Below are positions 17,401-24,139 of a stretch of DNA of 64,000 nucleotides, piece by piece. Where the stretch lies: NCBI RefSeq assembly GCF_000242635.2, contig NC_017770.1:620001-684000 (forward strand), in the 5' to 3' direction. Made by a program: the position numbers and the translations under genes. How positions within the stretch are numbered: position 1 is the first letter of the stretch; each line of letters opens with the position of its first letter. Source of the DNA: Solitalea canadensis DSM 3403. GTDB taxonomy: Bacteria; Bacteroidota; Bacteroidia; Sphingobacteriales; Sphingobacteriaceae. The notes under the pieces were generated by a model. That model saw only the letters and a program-made list of their open reading frames with translations, was not told the DNA's origin and did no database searches.

Positions 17401-18049
17401 GGAAGAGTGGAGTTTATTACAGAAGCTAAGTTTTGAAAAAGAGGTAGTGGGAATGTATATTTCTGGTCACCCTCTTGATGACTATAAACTGGAGATTGAT
17501 AACTTCTGTAATGCAAAAATAACTGAGCTGGCTACTCCTAAACCAGGAACATTGGTTGTTGCCGGAATTATTACAGCTGCGGAAGAGCGTTTAACCAAAA
17601 CGGGTAAACCGTTTGGCGGATTTACCTTCGAGGATTATTCGGGTAGTCATCGTATGGTCATGTTCTCCGAAGATTATTTAAAGAATAAACATTTTTTTCA
17701 ATCGGGGTTATGTGTGTTTGTAAAGGGAATGTTTAAGCCACGTTTCGGGCAAGCAGATAACTTGGAGTTCAAAGTGGAGAGCATTCAACTGCTGTCAGAA
17801 ATTCGCGAAAAAATGGCTAAGAATGCCACATTGTCATTTCCCTTGCATGAGGTTACGTTAGAGTTCATCGACAACCTTGAGACTTTGTGTAAGGCTCATC
17901 CCGGTAATTGCAAATTGAAATTAAATGTGGTTGATCCGATTGAGCGAATCGTCTTGGATCTACCTTCAAAATCAATAAAAATTGATCCTAATAATACATT
18001 CATGAATGAATTAAGTAAGTTCAAGAATGTAAATTTCACTTTGAATTAA
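14492..18049 (+). CDS. dnaE: DNA polymerase III alpha subunit
   Basis: 1185 residues, the usual DnaE1 size. The N-terminal PHP domain starts at residue 6 (HLHVHTQFSLLDG) and includes AITDHGNMFG. The polymerase palm carries the metal-binding aspartates of PDIDTDFDD (residues 411-419), preceded by the phosphate-binding GPGRGSAAGSAVAYCIGI segment. Fingers, a helix-hairpin-helix region (GIKGLGEAAIESL) and a C-terminal OB fold (VAGIITAAEERLTKTGKPFGG) follow in order. It catalyses replicative DNA synthesis as the core of the holoenzyme. No proofreading DEDD domain is fused, so a separate DnaQ is expected. It is monocistronic with a strong terminator. Confidence 0.97.
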   Translation: MPEFSHLHVHTQFSLLDGAADISKLYKKAANDGMRALAITDHGNMFGVFKFVAEAGKFDNKVKPIVGCEFYVVADRHEKKFTKEKKDKRYHQLFLAKNAQGYKNLTKLCSYGFMEGLYSKWPRIDKELVLQYHEGLIATTCCIGASVPQAILNEGEEAGEKEFKWWLDVFGEDYYIELQRHNLPEQEKVNEVLLRFAKKYNVKIIASNDSHYVDQADANAHDILLCINTGDIQATPIATDEEGGKGYRFGFPNDQFFFKTQAEMNALFSDIPEAIDNTNEIVDKVDLLKLKQDILLPNFPIPPGFVDQMQYLEHITWEGARARYGDTLDADKEERINFELHTIRTMGFAGYFLIVSDFIKAGRDMGVFIGPGRGSAAGSAVAYCIGITNIDPIKYNLLFERFLNPDRKSMPDIDTDFDDEGRQRVIDYVVDKYGKNQVAQIITYGSMAAKMSIKDVARALDLPLPDSNAMAKLVPDKPGISLDRVMNAPLDGDKSLKDKEGLGPEDLENVKQLREIREGSDLRSKVIKEALILEGSIRGTGIHAAGIIIAPEDLTNIVPVAVAKDSDLLVTQYEGKVIEDAGVIKMDFLGLKTLTIIRDALKMIKENHGVEIDIDYIPLTDEKTFELYQRGETNGTFQFESPGMQKYLKDLVPDKFEDLIAMNALYRPGPIEYIPDFIERKHGRKAVEYDLADMEEYLFDTYGITVYQEQVMLLSQKLANFTKGDADVLRKAMGKKDRKTLDKLKPQFIENAKLKGHDAKVLEKVWTDWEAFASYAFNKSHSTCYAFVAYQTAYLKAHYPAEYMASVLTHTKGQIDKITFFMEECKRIGVPVLGPDVNESDLHFTATKKGQIRFGLSGIKGLGEAAIESLVTERKENGPYESVYDFARRVNLRSVNKKSWENLVYSGAFDCYDEYHRARYFGVNLADRLNGIERLVKYGNDFVSNKNSAQNSLFGGTADAHVPEPPMPESEEWSLLQKLSFEKEVVGMYISGHPLDDYKLEIDNFCNAKITELATPKPGTLVVAGIITAAEERLTKTGKPFGGFTFEDYSGSHRMVMFSEDYLKNKHFFQSGLCVFVKGMFKPRFGQADNLEFKVESIQLLSEIREKMAKNATLSFPLHEVTLEFIDNLETLCKAHPGNCKLKLNVVDPIERIVLDLPSKSIKIDPNNTFMNELSKFKNVNFTLN

Positions 18050-18078
18050 AAACTGCTTTTAGTTTGATGAAAATAAAG

Positions 18079-18108
18079 CCCTCAATATTAATTTATTGAG
18101 GGTTTTTT
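18079..18108 (+). terminator. dnaE terminator
   Basis: 9-bp stem CCCTCAATA/TATTGAGGG with a 6-nt loop followed by six T residues, 30 nt past the dnaE stop. Confidence 0.85.
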
Positions 18109-18160
18109 GGGTACTGTAATTTCTTTTTTACAAACCATTAGGCGCTGTTAAATAACTATA

Positions 18161-18183
18161 GTTAATATTTGACAAATATTAAC
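18161..18183. promoter_or_regulatory. perfect inverted repeat overlapping the promoter of the 18203 gene
   Basis: GTTAATATTT-GAC-AAATATTAAC: 10-bp arms with a 3-nt centre, ending 19 nt before the start codon. The left arm overlaps a near-consensus -7 sequence (TAATATTTG), so a bound dimer would sit on the promoter. It could alternatively be an RNA hairpin at the 5' end of the message. Confidence 0.5.
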
Positions 18184-18202
18184 CAATGAAAATTAACTAA
18201 AA

Positions 18203-18868
18203 ATGAAAAAACATCTATTTTTAATAGCTGCACTTATTGTAGCAACATTTACTGCAAATGCACAAATCAGTAAAGGAAACCAAGCTATTGGATTAAGTTT
18301 TTCAGGTGGTTCCAATAGTATTAAAAACCAGACTGGTAATGAAAATGAGGATGGGAAGAATAAAAATGCGGCTATTTCCTTCGATTACAGTTATTTTGTA
18401 GCTGATAAAACGGCAATTGGTGCATTCTTAGGATTTACCCATTCTGATGCTAATTCAATCTCAAATGGCGATGATGTTTTGGACTCAAAAGGAGATTCAT
18501 ATGCATTCGGTGTTTTTGGGAAAAAGTACTTTATGATTTCAGATAAATTCGGGGGACTTGGACAATTATCACTATCCGGATCAGATTTTAAAAGTGAAAG
18601 TACAAATATAGTAGCTGATGTTTCGTCAAAGTTTAAATCATGGGCTTTAGGAACAGGAGTTAATGCAGGATTTGTATTTTTCCCTTGGAAACGATTAGGA
18701 ATTGAAACCAGTTTGAATGTATTTAATCTTTCTTACAATGAATCCACTACAACTCATTCTTCTGGAGTAATTACCAAAGGTTCTGGATATAATCTATCGT
18801 CATCTTTTACTCAAAGTTTTGAAGATATCAAATTCACCCTGCGTTACCATTTCGGATTTAAGAAGTAA
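18203..18868 (+). CDS. small outer-membrane beta-barrel protein
   Basis: 221 residues with a signal peptide cleaved after ANAQ (about residue 22), then alternating strands rich in glycine, serine and aromatic residues and ending in FTLRYHFGFKK, the pattern of an 8-10-stranded OmpX/OprF-like barrel. No enzymatic or ligand motif is visible, so the function (stress or adhesion porin-like) is unknown. A perfect inverted repeat lies over its predicted promoter, suggesting specific regulation. Confidence 0.8.
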   Translation: MKKHLFLIAALIVATFTANAQISKGNQAIGLSFSGGSNSIKNQTGNENEDGKNKNAAISFDYSYFVADKTAIGAFLGFTHSDANSISNGDDVLDSKGDSYAFGVFGKKYFMISDKFGGLGQLSLSGSDFKSESTNIVADVSSKFKSWALGTGVNAGFVFFPWKRLGIETSLNVFNLSYNESTTTHSSGVITKGSGYNLSSSFTQSFEDIKFTLRYHFGFKK

Positions 18869-18924
18869 TTCTGTCAGTTAAATTTCTTCAAACATTCGTT
18901 GGAACAATTATTGACTCAATCTGT

Positions 18925-18932
18925 TATATTTG
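18925..18932 (+). promoter_or_regulatory. -7 element TATATTTG for trxA
   Basis: Exact consensus, 22 nt before the trxA start, with TTG at 18899-18901 as a possible -33 element. Confidence 0.55.
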
Positions 18933-18953
18933 CAAACGTAAATTTTTAAAAAT

Positions 18954-19274
18954 ATGGCTTTAGTAATAACCGACGCAAACTTCGAAGAAGTTGTATTGAA
19001 ATCAGATAAACCTGTATTAGTTGATTTCTGGGCAGAATGGTGTGGCCCATGCCGCATGGTGGGTCCAGTTGTTGAAGAGTTAGCGAATGAATATGCTGGC
19101 AAAGCAGTTATTGGAAAAGTTGATGTGGATAATAACCCAGAAGTTTCAATGAAATTTGGTATCCGTAACATTCCAGCTTTGTTATTCTTCAAAAATGGTG
19201 AAATTGTAGATAAACAAATTGGCGCAGTTCCAAAATCGGTTTTAGCCGGTAAATTGGAAGCTCAATTAAGCTAA
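18954..19274 (+). CDS. trxA: thioredoxin
   Basis: 106 residues, a complete single-domain thioredoxin with active site WCGPC (cysteines 30 and 33), the buried aspartate in VLVDFWAEW and the cis-proline loop RNIPALLFF. It reduces protein disulfides in the cytoplasm using thioredoxin reductase, which is not in this window. No signal peptide. It has its own promoter and a strong terminator, so it is separate from the following DUF58 gene. Confidence 0.96.
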   Translation: MALVITDANFEEVVLKSDKPVLVDFWAEWCGPCRMVGPVVEELANEYAGKAVIGKVDVDNNPEVSMKFGIRNIPALLFFKNGEIVDKQIGAVPKSVLAGKLEAQLS

Positions 19275-19297
19275 TTATAAATAACGCACTAATTTTA

Positions 19298-19332
19298 TAA
19301 AGGCCCCGAAGTTTTTCGGGGCCTTTATTTTT
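19298..19332 (+). terminator. trxA terminator
   Basis: 12-bp GC-rich stem (AAAGGCCCCGAA and complement), 4-nt loop, then a T-rich tail; 24 nt past the stop. Confidence 0.9.
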
Positions 19333-19382
19333 TAAAATCGTATTTTGCTGTCAATACCATTTTGAATAAGGAACAGATTAAC

Positions 19383-20285
19383 ATGCTCGAAAACAAAGAA
19401 GAACTACAGCAAATAAACCTTGAAATTTTGGCCAACCAGGTTGTTGAAGGATTTATTACGGGTTTACATAAAAGCCCGTTTCATGGTTTTTCTGTTGAGT
19501 TTGCCGAACATCGCTTATATAATACAGGTGAGTCGGTAAAAAACATCGATTGGAAGTTATTCGGTCGTACTGATAAGTTATTTACCAAGCGATTTGAAGA
19601 AGAAACCAATTTACGATGTCAGTTGGTTATTGATGCGTCTTCGTCCATGTATTATCCTGAAGGAAAAGATAATAAGCTTCAATTCTCCGTTTATTGTGCA
19701 GCTGCCCTTATTAATTTGTTAAAACGTCAGCGTGATGCATTTGGATTAAGTGTTTTTGCTGACAAAGTAGTATTGTCTACTCCTGCAAAATCGACAACAC
19801 CGCATCAACGCTTTCTATATTTTGAATTAGAAAAATTAATGGCCGACCGGCCTAAGCAAAAGACTACTGCGATTGTAAATGCTTTGCACGAGATAGCTGA
19901 AAATATTCACAAGCGATCAATGGTGGTTATTTTTAGCGACATGATGGAAAGTAAGGAAGATGAAGACGATCTTTTTTCAGCGCTCCAACATTTAAAGCAC
20001 AACAAACATGAAGTGATCCTTTTTAATGTTACTGATAAACGACATGAACAGGATTTTAGATTTGAAAATCGTCCTTATTTGTTTGTTGACGTTGAGAACG
20101 GTGAAGAAATAAAAGTGCAGCCCGGACAGGTTAAAGAGCAGTATTTAAAAGCCATGACTGAGTTTAAGCATAATCTGATGCTTAAATGCGCTCAGTACAG
20201 GATTGATTTTATTGACGCTGATATGAATGAAGGGTTTTACCCGGTGCTTAATTCGTACCTGGTAAAAAGAAACAAGATGATGTAA
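19383..20285 (+). CDS. DUF58 / vWA-like protein
   Basis: The longest frame begins at a TTG (19362), but the ATG at 19383 with AAGGA-like purines 15 nt upstream is the likelier start; 300 residues. The DUF58 signature lies near residues 40-65 (NIDWKLFGRTDKLFTKRFEEE), followed by a von Willebrand A-like domain with the metal-site-like DASSSM and later IFSDMME. DUF58 proteins usually accompany MoxR AAA-ATPases and Bat proteins in envelope or aerotolerance functions; none of these are adjacent here. An IS element sits 19 nt past the stop codon, so any original downstream partner would now be uncoupled. Confidence 0.85.
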   Translation: MLENKEELQQINLEILANQVVEGFITGLHKSPFHGFSVEFAEHRLYNTGESVKNIDWKLFGRTDKLFTKRFEEETNLRCQLVIDASSSMYYPEGKDNKLQFSVYCAAALINLLKRQRDAFGLSVFADKVVLSTPAKSTTPHQRFLYFELEKLMADRPKQKTTAIVNALHEIAENIHKRSMVVIFSDMMESKEDEDDLFSALQHLKHNKHEVILFNVTDKRHEQDFRFENRPYLFVDVENGEEIKVQPGQVKEQYLKAMTEFKHNLMLKCAQYRIDFIDADMNEGFYPVLNSYLVKRNKMM

Positions 20286-20301
20286 TAAACCTTCGATTTT
20301 T

Positions 20302-20304
20302 GAC
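20302..20304 (+). repeat. left target-site duplication GAC of the IS3-family element
   Basis: GAC immediately precedes the left inverted repeat and recurs immediately after the right one (21640-21642). Three-bp duplications are usual for the IS3 family. Confidence 0.75.
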
Positions 20305-20350
20305 TAGTCCTGAAATAGGTTGACTCTTTTTGGAGTTACTAATTTGGCTT

Positions 20351-20388
20351 AAAAACCTCAAACATCCTCAAAAATGTTTGAGGTTTTT
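20351..20388 (-). terminator. terminator at the end of the IS transposase
   Basis: 15-bp stem AAAAACCTCAAACAT and complement with an 8-nt loop; its left arm extends past the orfB stop codon and both flanks are A/T runs, so it would stop transcription in either direction. Confidence 0.85.
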
Positions 20389-21254
20389 TTGTAAGTCTTT
20401 ATGATTATTTCTTGTTGCTGATGCATTTGTTGAGGTGTTAATAGCTGGCAGCTACTGTGCGGACGCAGTGTGTTATAAAGGTTGATACTTTGTGAAGTTT
20501 GCCGAAAAGCTGCATTCAGGTCTTCTAACTGTTCACTTAATCCAAATTCGTCTTTTAAGATTCCGTTCATTCTTTCTGCTATTGCATTTTCGTAAGGACT
20601 TCCGTTTTCTGTCATACTGATTTGAATGCCATTCTCCTGTAGGATGCTGACATACGCCTTACTACAGTATTGCAGCCCCCGATCAGAATGATGAATCAGA
20701 GCAGAGGAATATTTTCGGTTCTTTAAAGCCATTTTCAAGGCCTTGGCCGTAGAGGCGGCTTCCATATTATCGCATAGTTCATACCCCATAATTTGTTTAG
20801 AATAGGCATCGGTAATTAAATGAAGGAAGGCATTGCCTTCTACTGTATCCAGATAAGTTATATCTGCAACCCATACCTGCTCCGGCCGACTTATCCTGAT
20901 GTCTTTAATTTGGTTTGGGTATTTATGCATCCAGTGCCTTGAATTAGTCGTGACTGTATACCGCTTTCTTTTCGTGATAAGCAGCCCTTGTTTCCTTAAA
21001 AGGGTAAAAAGTTTATCCCGGCCGATATCGATTTCTCCTTTTAGCATATAATGAAGCTTACGAGTTCCCAAACGGGGCAGCAGCCTTCGAAGCTGTAATA
21101 CAGCCCTTGTTGTACCATCCTCCCTTAAGGCCTTATTTTGCTTGCGCTTGCTTTGCTTATAATAGGCCTGTTTGCTAAAGCCAAACAATTCACAAAACGT
21201 ACCTACTCGTGGCGGGTAGGTTTTGGCAAGCGCATGGATTGTTTGGCCGCGTCT
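20358..21254 (-). CDS. IS3-family transposase, OrfB catalytic frame
   Basis: This frame is open from the slippery site at 21254 to the stop at 20358; a TTG at 21188 gives a 276-residue product if read alone. It contains an IS3-type N-terminal helical region with SKQAYYK, then the rve integrase core: DITYLDT (first Asp), HHSDRGLQYCS (second Asp) and ENGSPYENAIAERMNGILKDEFG carrying the catalytic Glu. The DDE triad is intact. Expression is expected as an OrfAB fusion through -1 frameshifting. No internal stop is visible, so this frame looks functional. Confidence 0.9.
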   Translation of the reverse strand, partial: RRGQTIHALAKTYPPRVGTFCELFGFSKQAYYKQSKRKQNKALREDGTTRAVLQLRRLLPRLGTRKLHYMLKGEIDIGRDKLFTLLRKQGLLITKRKRYTVTTNSRHWMHKYPNQIKDIRISRPEQVWVADITYLDTVEGNAFLHLITDAYSKQIMGYELCDNMEAASTAKALKMALKNRKYSSALIHHSDRGLQYCSKAYVSILQENGIQISMTENGSPYENAIAERMNGILKDEFGLSEQLEDLNAAFRQTSQSINLYNTLRPHSSCQLLTPQQMHQQQEIIIKTYKKTSNIFEDV

Positions 21255-21601
21255 TTTTTTAGGATATTGATCCCTTCTTCTTTCTCTGCAATCGAAATAA
21301 GCTTCTCATAGGCTATTATTTTAAGTTTTGCCTCTTCTAACTGTTTTTCAAGTTCTTTGATGCGCTGCTTTTGGGGATCTTTCATGGGACGGCCTAATGA
21401 ACCTGCTACAGGATAGTGCAACTTACCATATTTACGGCACCATTCCAATACTCTGGAGTTGCCTCCTATACCATACTTGGCCTGAATCTGGTCTTTGTTG
21501 AGCAAGCCCCGTTCATAATCTGCAACGACGGCTCGTTTAAACCATTCACTGTACTTGACTGCTCGGCTGTTGCCTTTGGACTGTTCTTTTTGATTTTCAT
21601 T
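21203..21601 (-). CDS. IS3-family transposase, OrfA (helix-turn-helix), start codon out of frame
   Basis: The conserved OrfA frame reads KYSEWFKRAVVADYERG, then GIGGNSRVLEWCRKYGKLHYPV, GRPMKDPQKQRIKELEKQLE and a leucine-zipper-like helix to its stop at 21203. The only plausible ATG (21599-21601) is one base out of frame: ATGAAAATC would need one more A to read Met-Lys-Asn-Gln-Lys-Glu-Gln into the conserved frame. Within the correct frame the first usable initiator is a TTG at 21505, which would remove the first helix. The gene may therefore be inactive, or it may be rescued by slippage on the A run, or the base may be a sequencing error. Confidence 0.8.
   Translation of the reverse strand, partial: NENQKEQSKGNSRAVKYSEWFKRAVVADYERGLLNKDQIQAKYGIGGNSRVLEWCRKYGKLHYPVAGSLGRPMKDPQKQRIKELEKQLEEAKLKIIAYEKLISIAEKEEGINILKKDAAKQSMRLPKPTRHE
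21253..21260 (-). promoter_or_regulatory. programmed -1 frameshift site A7G of the IS
   Basis: Seven A residues followed by G on the minus strand, near the end of orfA, contain the A-AAA-AAG slippery heptamer. Shifting -1 there joins orfA to the orfB frame, continuing with RRGQTIHALAKTYPP and no stop. Confidence 0.75.
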
Positions 21602-21639
21602 TTGTTGACTAGATTTTAGTCAACTTTTTTCAGGACGAG

Positions 21640-21642
21640 ACA
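21640..21642 (+). repeat. right target-site duplication GAC of the IS3-family element
   Basis: Matches the GAC at 20302-20304, marking the right boundary of the insertion at 21639. Confidence 0.75.
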
Positions 21643-21650
21643 TTTAATCA

Positions 21651-21683
21651 AAAAAGCCCGGCAGCTTTTACACAACCGGGCCC
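21651..21683 (-). terminator. probable terminator of the Lys/Ala-rich protein gene
   Basis: A GCCCG/CGGGC stem with a loop of about 15 nt is followed by six T on the minus strand, about 30 nt past the stop. The stem is short. Confidence 0.5.
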
Positions 21684-21714
21684 TCTTCTACTATTAATTA
21701 CCTAATGAACTGTA

Positions 21715-21927
21715 TTAAGCTTTAGGTTTTGCTGTTTTAGCATCTGATTTTTTCGCAGGTGCCGGTTTACTAGTTGCTTTAACTTCTTTCTTAGCGTCAG
21801 TAGCTTTAGCAGTAGCTTTTACCTCTTTAGTTTCTTTTTTCGTGTCTGCTTTTTTTGCAGGTGTTGTTTGTGCAAATGCGCCAGTTGTGAAGGCTGCTAA
21901 AGCAACCAATGCCATGAATTTTTTCAT
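21715..21927 (-). CDS. small secreted Lys/Ala/Thr-rich protein
   Basis: An upstream in-frame ATG exists, but the start at 21927 gives a standard signal peptide MKKFMALVALAAFTTGAFAQ. The mature part is about 50 residues of almost only K, A, T, P, D and E, with repeats of the type KKxDAKxxKAT and KPAPAKKSDAK. It is expected to be unfolded and highly basic, resembling histone H1-like or PG-associated tails of Bacteroidota. No function is assignable. It lies between the IS and a two-component system. Confidence 0.65.
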   Translation of the reverse strand: MKKFMALVALAAFTTGAFAQTTPAKKADTKKETKEVKATAKATDAKKEVKATSKPAPAKKSDAKTAKPKA

Positions 21928-21988
21928 CTTTACTATCGATTTGATGAATCTAAAGTCCACAACTTACATGAAGATTTTATGAAGAAAT

Positions 21989-22007
21989 CAGATTATTTTA
22001 AAATCTG
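21989..22007 (-). terminator. weak hairpin after the histidine kinase gene
   Basis: CAGATT-attttaa-AATCTG, a 6-bp stem, 14 nt past the kinase stop; only a modest T-rich tail follows. Confidence 0.35.
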
Positions 22008-22020
22008 GGTGAGGGAGTTG

Positions 22021-23343
22021 CTAGGATGGGAAATGAAATATGAAACTGGTGCCTACTTGTGAAACTGAATTAATGTCTATTTTAATTTTATGGAAATTTG
22101 CCACACTCTGAACAATCGATAAACCTAAACCATGACTGTTTTCACTTGTGGAATCCAGCTTTTCAAAACGATTAAATATTACTTTCAATTTTTTAGGGTC
22201 AATGCCAATTCCCGTATCGCTAATTGTTAATTGGTAATGTCCGTTTTCGAAATCATCGGTAATAGTAATAGTTCCTTCTTGCTTATTATATTTTATTGCA
22301 TTCGTAATCACATTGAAAAGCATGGTTCTAATAAGTGATGCATTGCCATAAAAATGATATTGATGCTGCAAGTTTAACTGAACCCGAATTGACTTTTCTT
22401 CGAGTCGATGTTCCACATCTTCGTAAATTTTCTCCAGTAGTTTATCCAGATCAATTTCCTCATTTTGTTCAAATTGCTCGTTTTCAATTTTTGAGATGAG
22501 CAATAGACTATTTACAATATTCTTTAACCAATGTAATGTGTTTAATGAAGAATAGATTTGATTCTGCATCTCCTCGTTGATATCTTCTTCATTTAAAAGA
22601 TTTTCAAACCTTGTTTTAAGAATTGATATTGGTGTTAAAAGTTCGTGTGAAACATTGGCGATAAATTCTTTTTGAGTAAAAAAAGAATGTGAAATCCGCT
22701 TCAACATATCCTTCAGTTGATTATCCAGGTGTTGAAAATCAGTTGTAGAGGTCTTTATCATTTCATAGTTGAAATGAGATGGATCATTAACGTTCTCAAG
22801 ACGCTTGTTAATAATAGAAGACAGAGGTCGCAACAGAAAACCGGTGAATAAAAAGTCGGTAAGTAATGAAAGTAAAACCGCAACACATAAAACAATGGTT
22901 GTATAAGTCCTTAATGAGGTTTGAAATTGTTTGATACTAGCCAGACTTTCTCCAATCTCCAATTGATACTGCTGACCTTGAAAGTCAAAGTCATATGTTA
23001 AAATGCGATAGTTACTGGTTTGGTTTTCAATTATCCTTTGTTCATCCGAAAAATTGCCAACTGTAGTCTGCTCTTTTACAGGTGGAATAACTTTAAGTAA
23101 AATGTATTCTTCTTTTAAAATATTATAACTGGCAAAGTCGGTGTCTTGTTCAGAAATATATTCAGAAATACTTTTACTTGATAATTTGCTCATAATCAAT
23201 TCTTTTTTCTGAAGAATACGAGCATCAAGGTGATTATAAGCAACACGTTCAACGGTAAGCTCAAATAAAATATAAACCGACAGTATAATAGCAATTTTTG
23301 TCAGGATATTATATAAGGCAAATTTGGCTTGTAAACGCATCAC
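22021..23343 (-). CDS. two-component sensor histidine kinase
   Basis: 440 residues. Two membrane helices (about 12-29 and 148-170) flank a periplasmic sensor of about 115 residues without a recognised family. A short linker lacks a clear HAMP motif. The phospho-acceptor is H233 in NVSHELLTPISIL, and the ATPase domain follows with N box NVITNAIKYN, G1 DTGIGIDPKK, F box FNRFEKLD and G2 HGLGLSIV. It would phosphorylate the regulator encoded just upstream in the same operon (57-nt gap). The signal is unknown. Confidence 0.92.
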   Translation of the reverse strand: MMRLQAKFALYNILTKIAIILSVYILFELTVERVAYNHLDARILQKKELIMSKLSSKSISEYISEQDTDFASYNILKEEYILLKVIPPVKEQTTVGNFSDEQRIIENQTSNYRILTYDFDFQGQQYQLEIGESLASIKQFQTSLRTYTTIVLCVAVLLSLLTDFLFTGFLLRPLSSIINKRLENVNDPSHFNYEMIKTSTTDFQHLDNQLKDMLKRISHSFFTQKEFIANVSHELLTPISILKTRFENLLNEEDINEEMQNQIYSSLNTLHWLKNIVNSLLLISKIENEQFEQNEEIDLDKLLEKIYEDVEHRLEEKSIRVQLNLQHQYHFYGNASLIRTMLFNVITNAIKYNKQEGTITITDDFENGHYQLTISDTGIGIDPKKLKVIFNRFEKLDSTSENSHGLGLSIVQSVANFHKIKIDINSVSQVGTSFIFHFPS

Positions 23344-23374
23344 TAATGAAGATCAAAGTTTATTTTGGAGTCGA

Positions 23375-23402
23375 AAATCTAAAATCTAATAGCTCATTAT
23401 CT
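23375..23402 (-). repeat. heptamer array between response regulator and kinase genes
   Basis: Two perfect tandem copies of AAATCTA followed by ATAGCTC and ATTATCT in the same 7-bp phase. The array overlaps the stop codon of the response regulator gene (23401-23403). No inverted second arm is seen. Confidence 0.45.
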
Positions 23403-24078
23403 AATTATTAATCTTATAACCAATACTTCTTACCGTTTCAAACCAATCGATAGGAGTGTGGGCTTGTAATTTTTTGCGAAGATTTTTTACATGAACATCA
23501 ACAAAGTTGGAGTCACTGTTTATCTCTAAAACATCACCCCAAACATGTTCAGTTAATTGAAGGCGAGAAATAACGCGGTTTTTATTTAAAACTAAGAAGT
23601 TTAAGATATCAAATTCCTTTTTTGTAAGGTTAATTTTGGAGTCCTTAAAACTTACTTCCCGGTTCTGAATATCAATTACAAAACCGTGCAAGTTAATATC
23701 ATTTTTAACGAGACGATGCTTGCGTCGTAAAATAGCATGCATCCGTGAATGCAATTCAGAAAGATCGAATGGTTTACCCAGGTAATCGTCGGCGCCCAGA
23801 TTCAGGCCTTTTACCTTGTCTTCGGTAGCACCCCTGGCAGTTAAGACAATAATTGCATCTTCGCGGTTAGGAAGTTGCCTGAATTCCTTTAGTAAATCTA
23901 ATCCATCTCCATCAGGTAAACCTAAGTCGAGTAAAACAAAATCATAAGTGTTTACGAAAAGTTTTTCGGCAGCCTCTCTTTTATTGTAAGCTAAATCACA
24001 AAGAAAACCCTCATACTTAAGGAATTTTGCTATTTCATCAGACAAGCTGTACCTGTCTTCAATAATTAGAACGTTCAA
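23401..24078 (-). CDS. OmpR/PhoB-family response regulator
   Basis: 225 residues. The receiver domain has the acidic pocket IIEDR, phospho-acceptor D51 in LLDLGLPDGDG and the conserved K102 in DDYLGKPFD. A winged-helix DNA-binding domain from about 130 to 224 ends in ETVRSIGYKI, with NFVDVHVKNLRKKL as the recognition region. It is paired with the downstream kinase. Target genes are unknown; the Lys/Ala-rich secreted protein gene is the nearest candidate only by location. Confidence 0.93.
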   Translation of the reverse strand: MNVLIIEDRYSLSDEIAKFLKYEGFLCDLAYNKREAAEKLFVNTYDFVLLDLGLPDGDGLDLLKEFRQLPNREDAIIVLTARGATEDKVKGLNLGADDYLGKPFDLSELHSRMHAILRRKHRLVKNDINLHGFVIDIQNREVSFKDSKINLTKKEFDILNFLVLNKNRVISRLQLTEHVWGDVLEINSDSNFVDVHVKNLRKKLQAHTPIDWFETVRSIGYKINN

Positions 24079-24139
24079 TTTATATTAGATTTTAAGGATC
24101 AATTATACAATTTATGATAATTCTATAAAAGGCACAAAA

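Larger units (their letters stand above)
20305..21639 (-). mobile_element. IS3-family (IS150-like) insertion sequence, 1335 bp
   Basis: Terminal inverted repeats begin TAGTCCTGAAATAGGTTGAC at the left and, read inward on the other strand, TCGTCCTGAAAAAAGTTGAC at the right: 17 of 20 positions agree. GAC is duplicated on both sides. Inside are orfA and orfB in the usual -1 relation with a slippery A7G. A terminator overlaps the end of orfB. The right end also contains an internal palindrome GTTGACTA...TAGTCAAC (21605-21624). Only one copy is present in this window. Confidence 0.9.
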
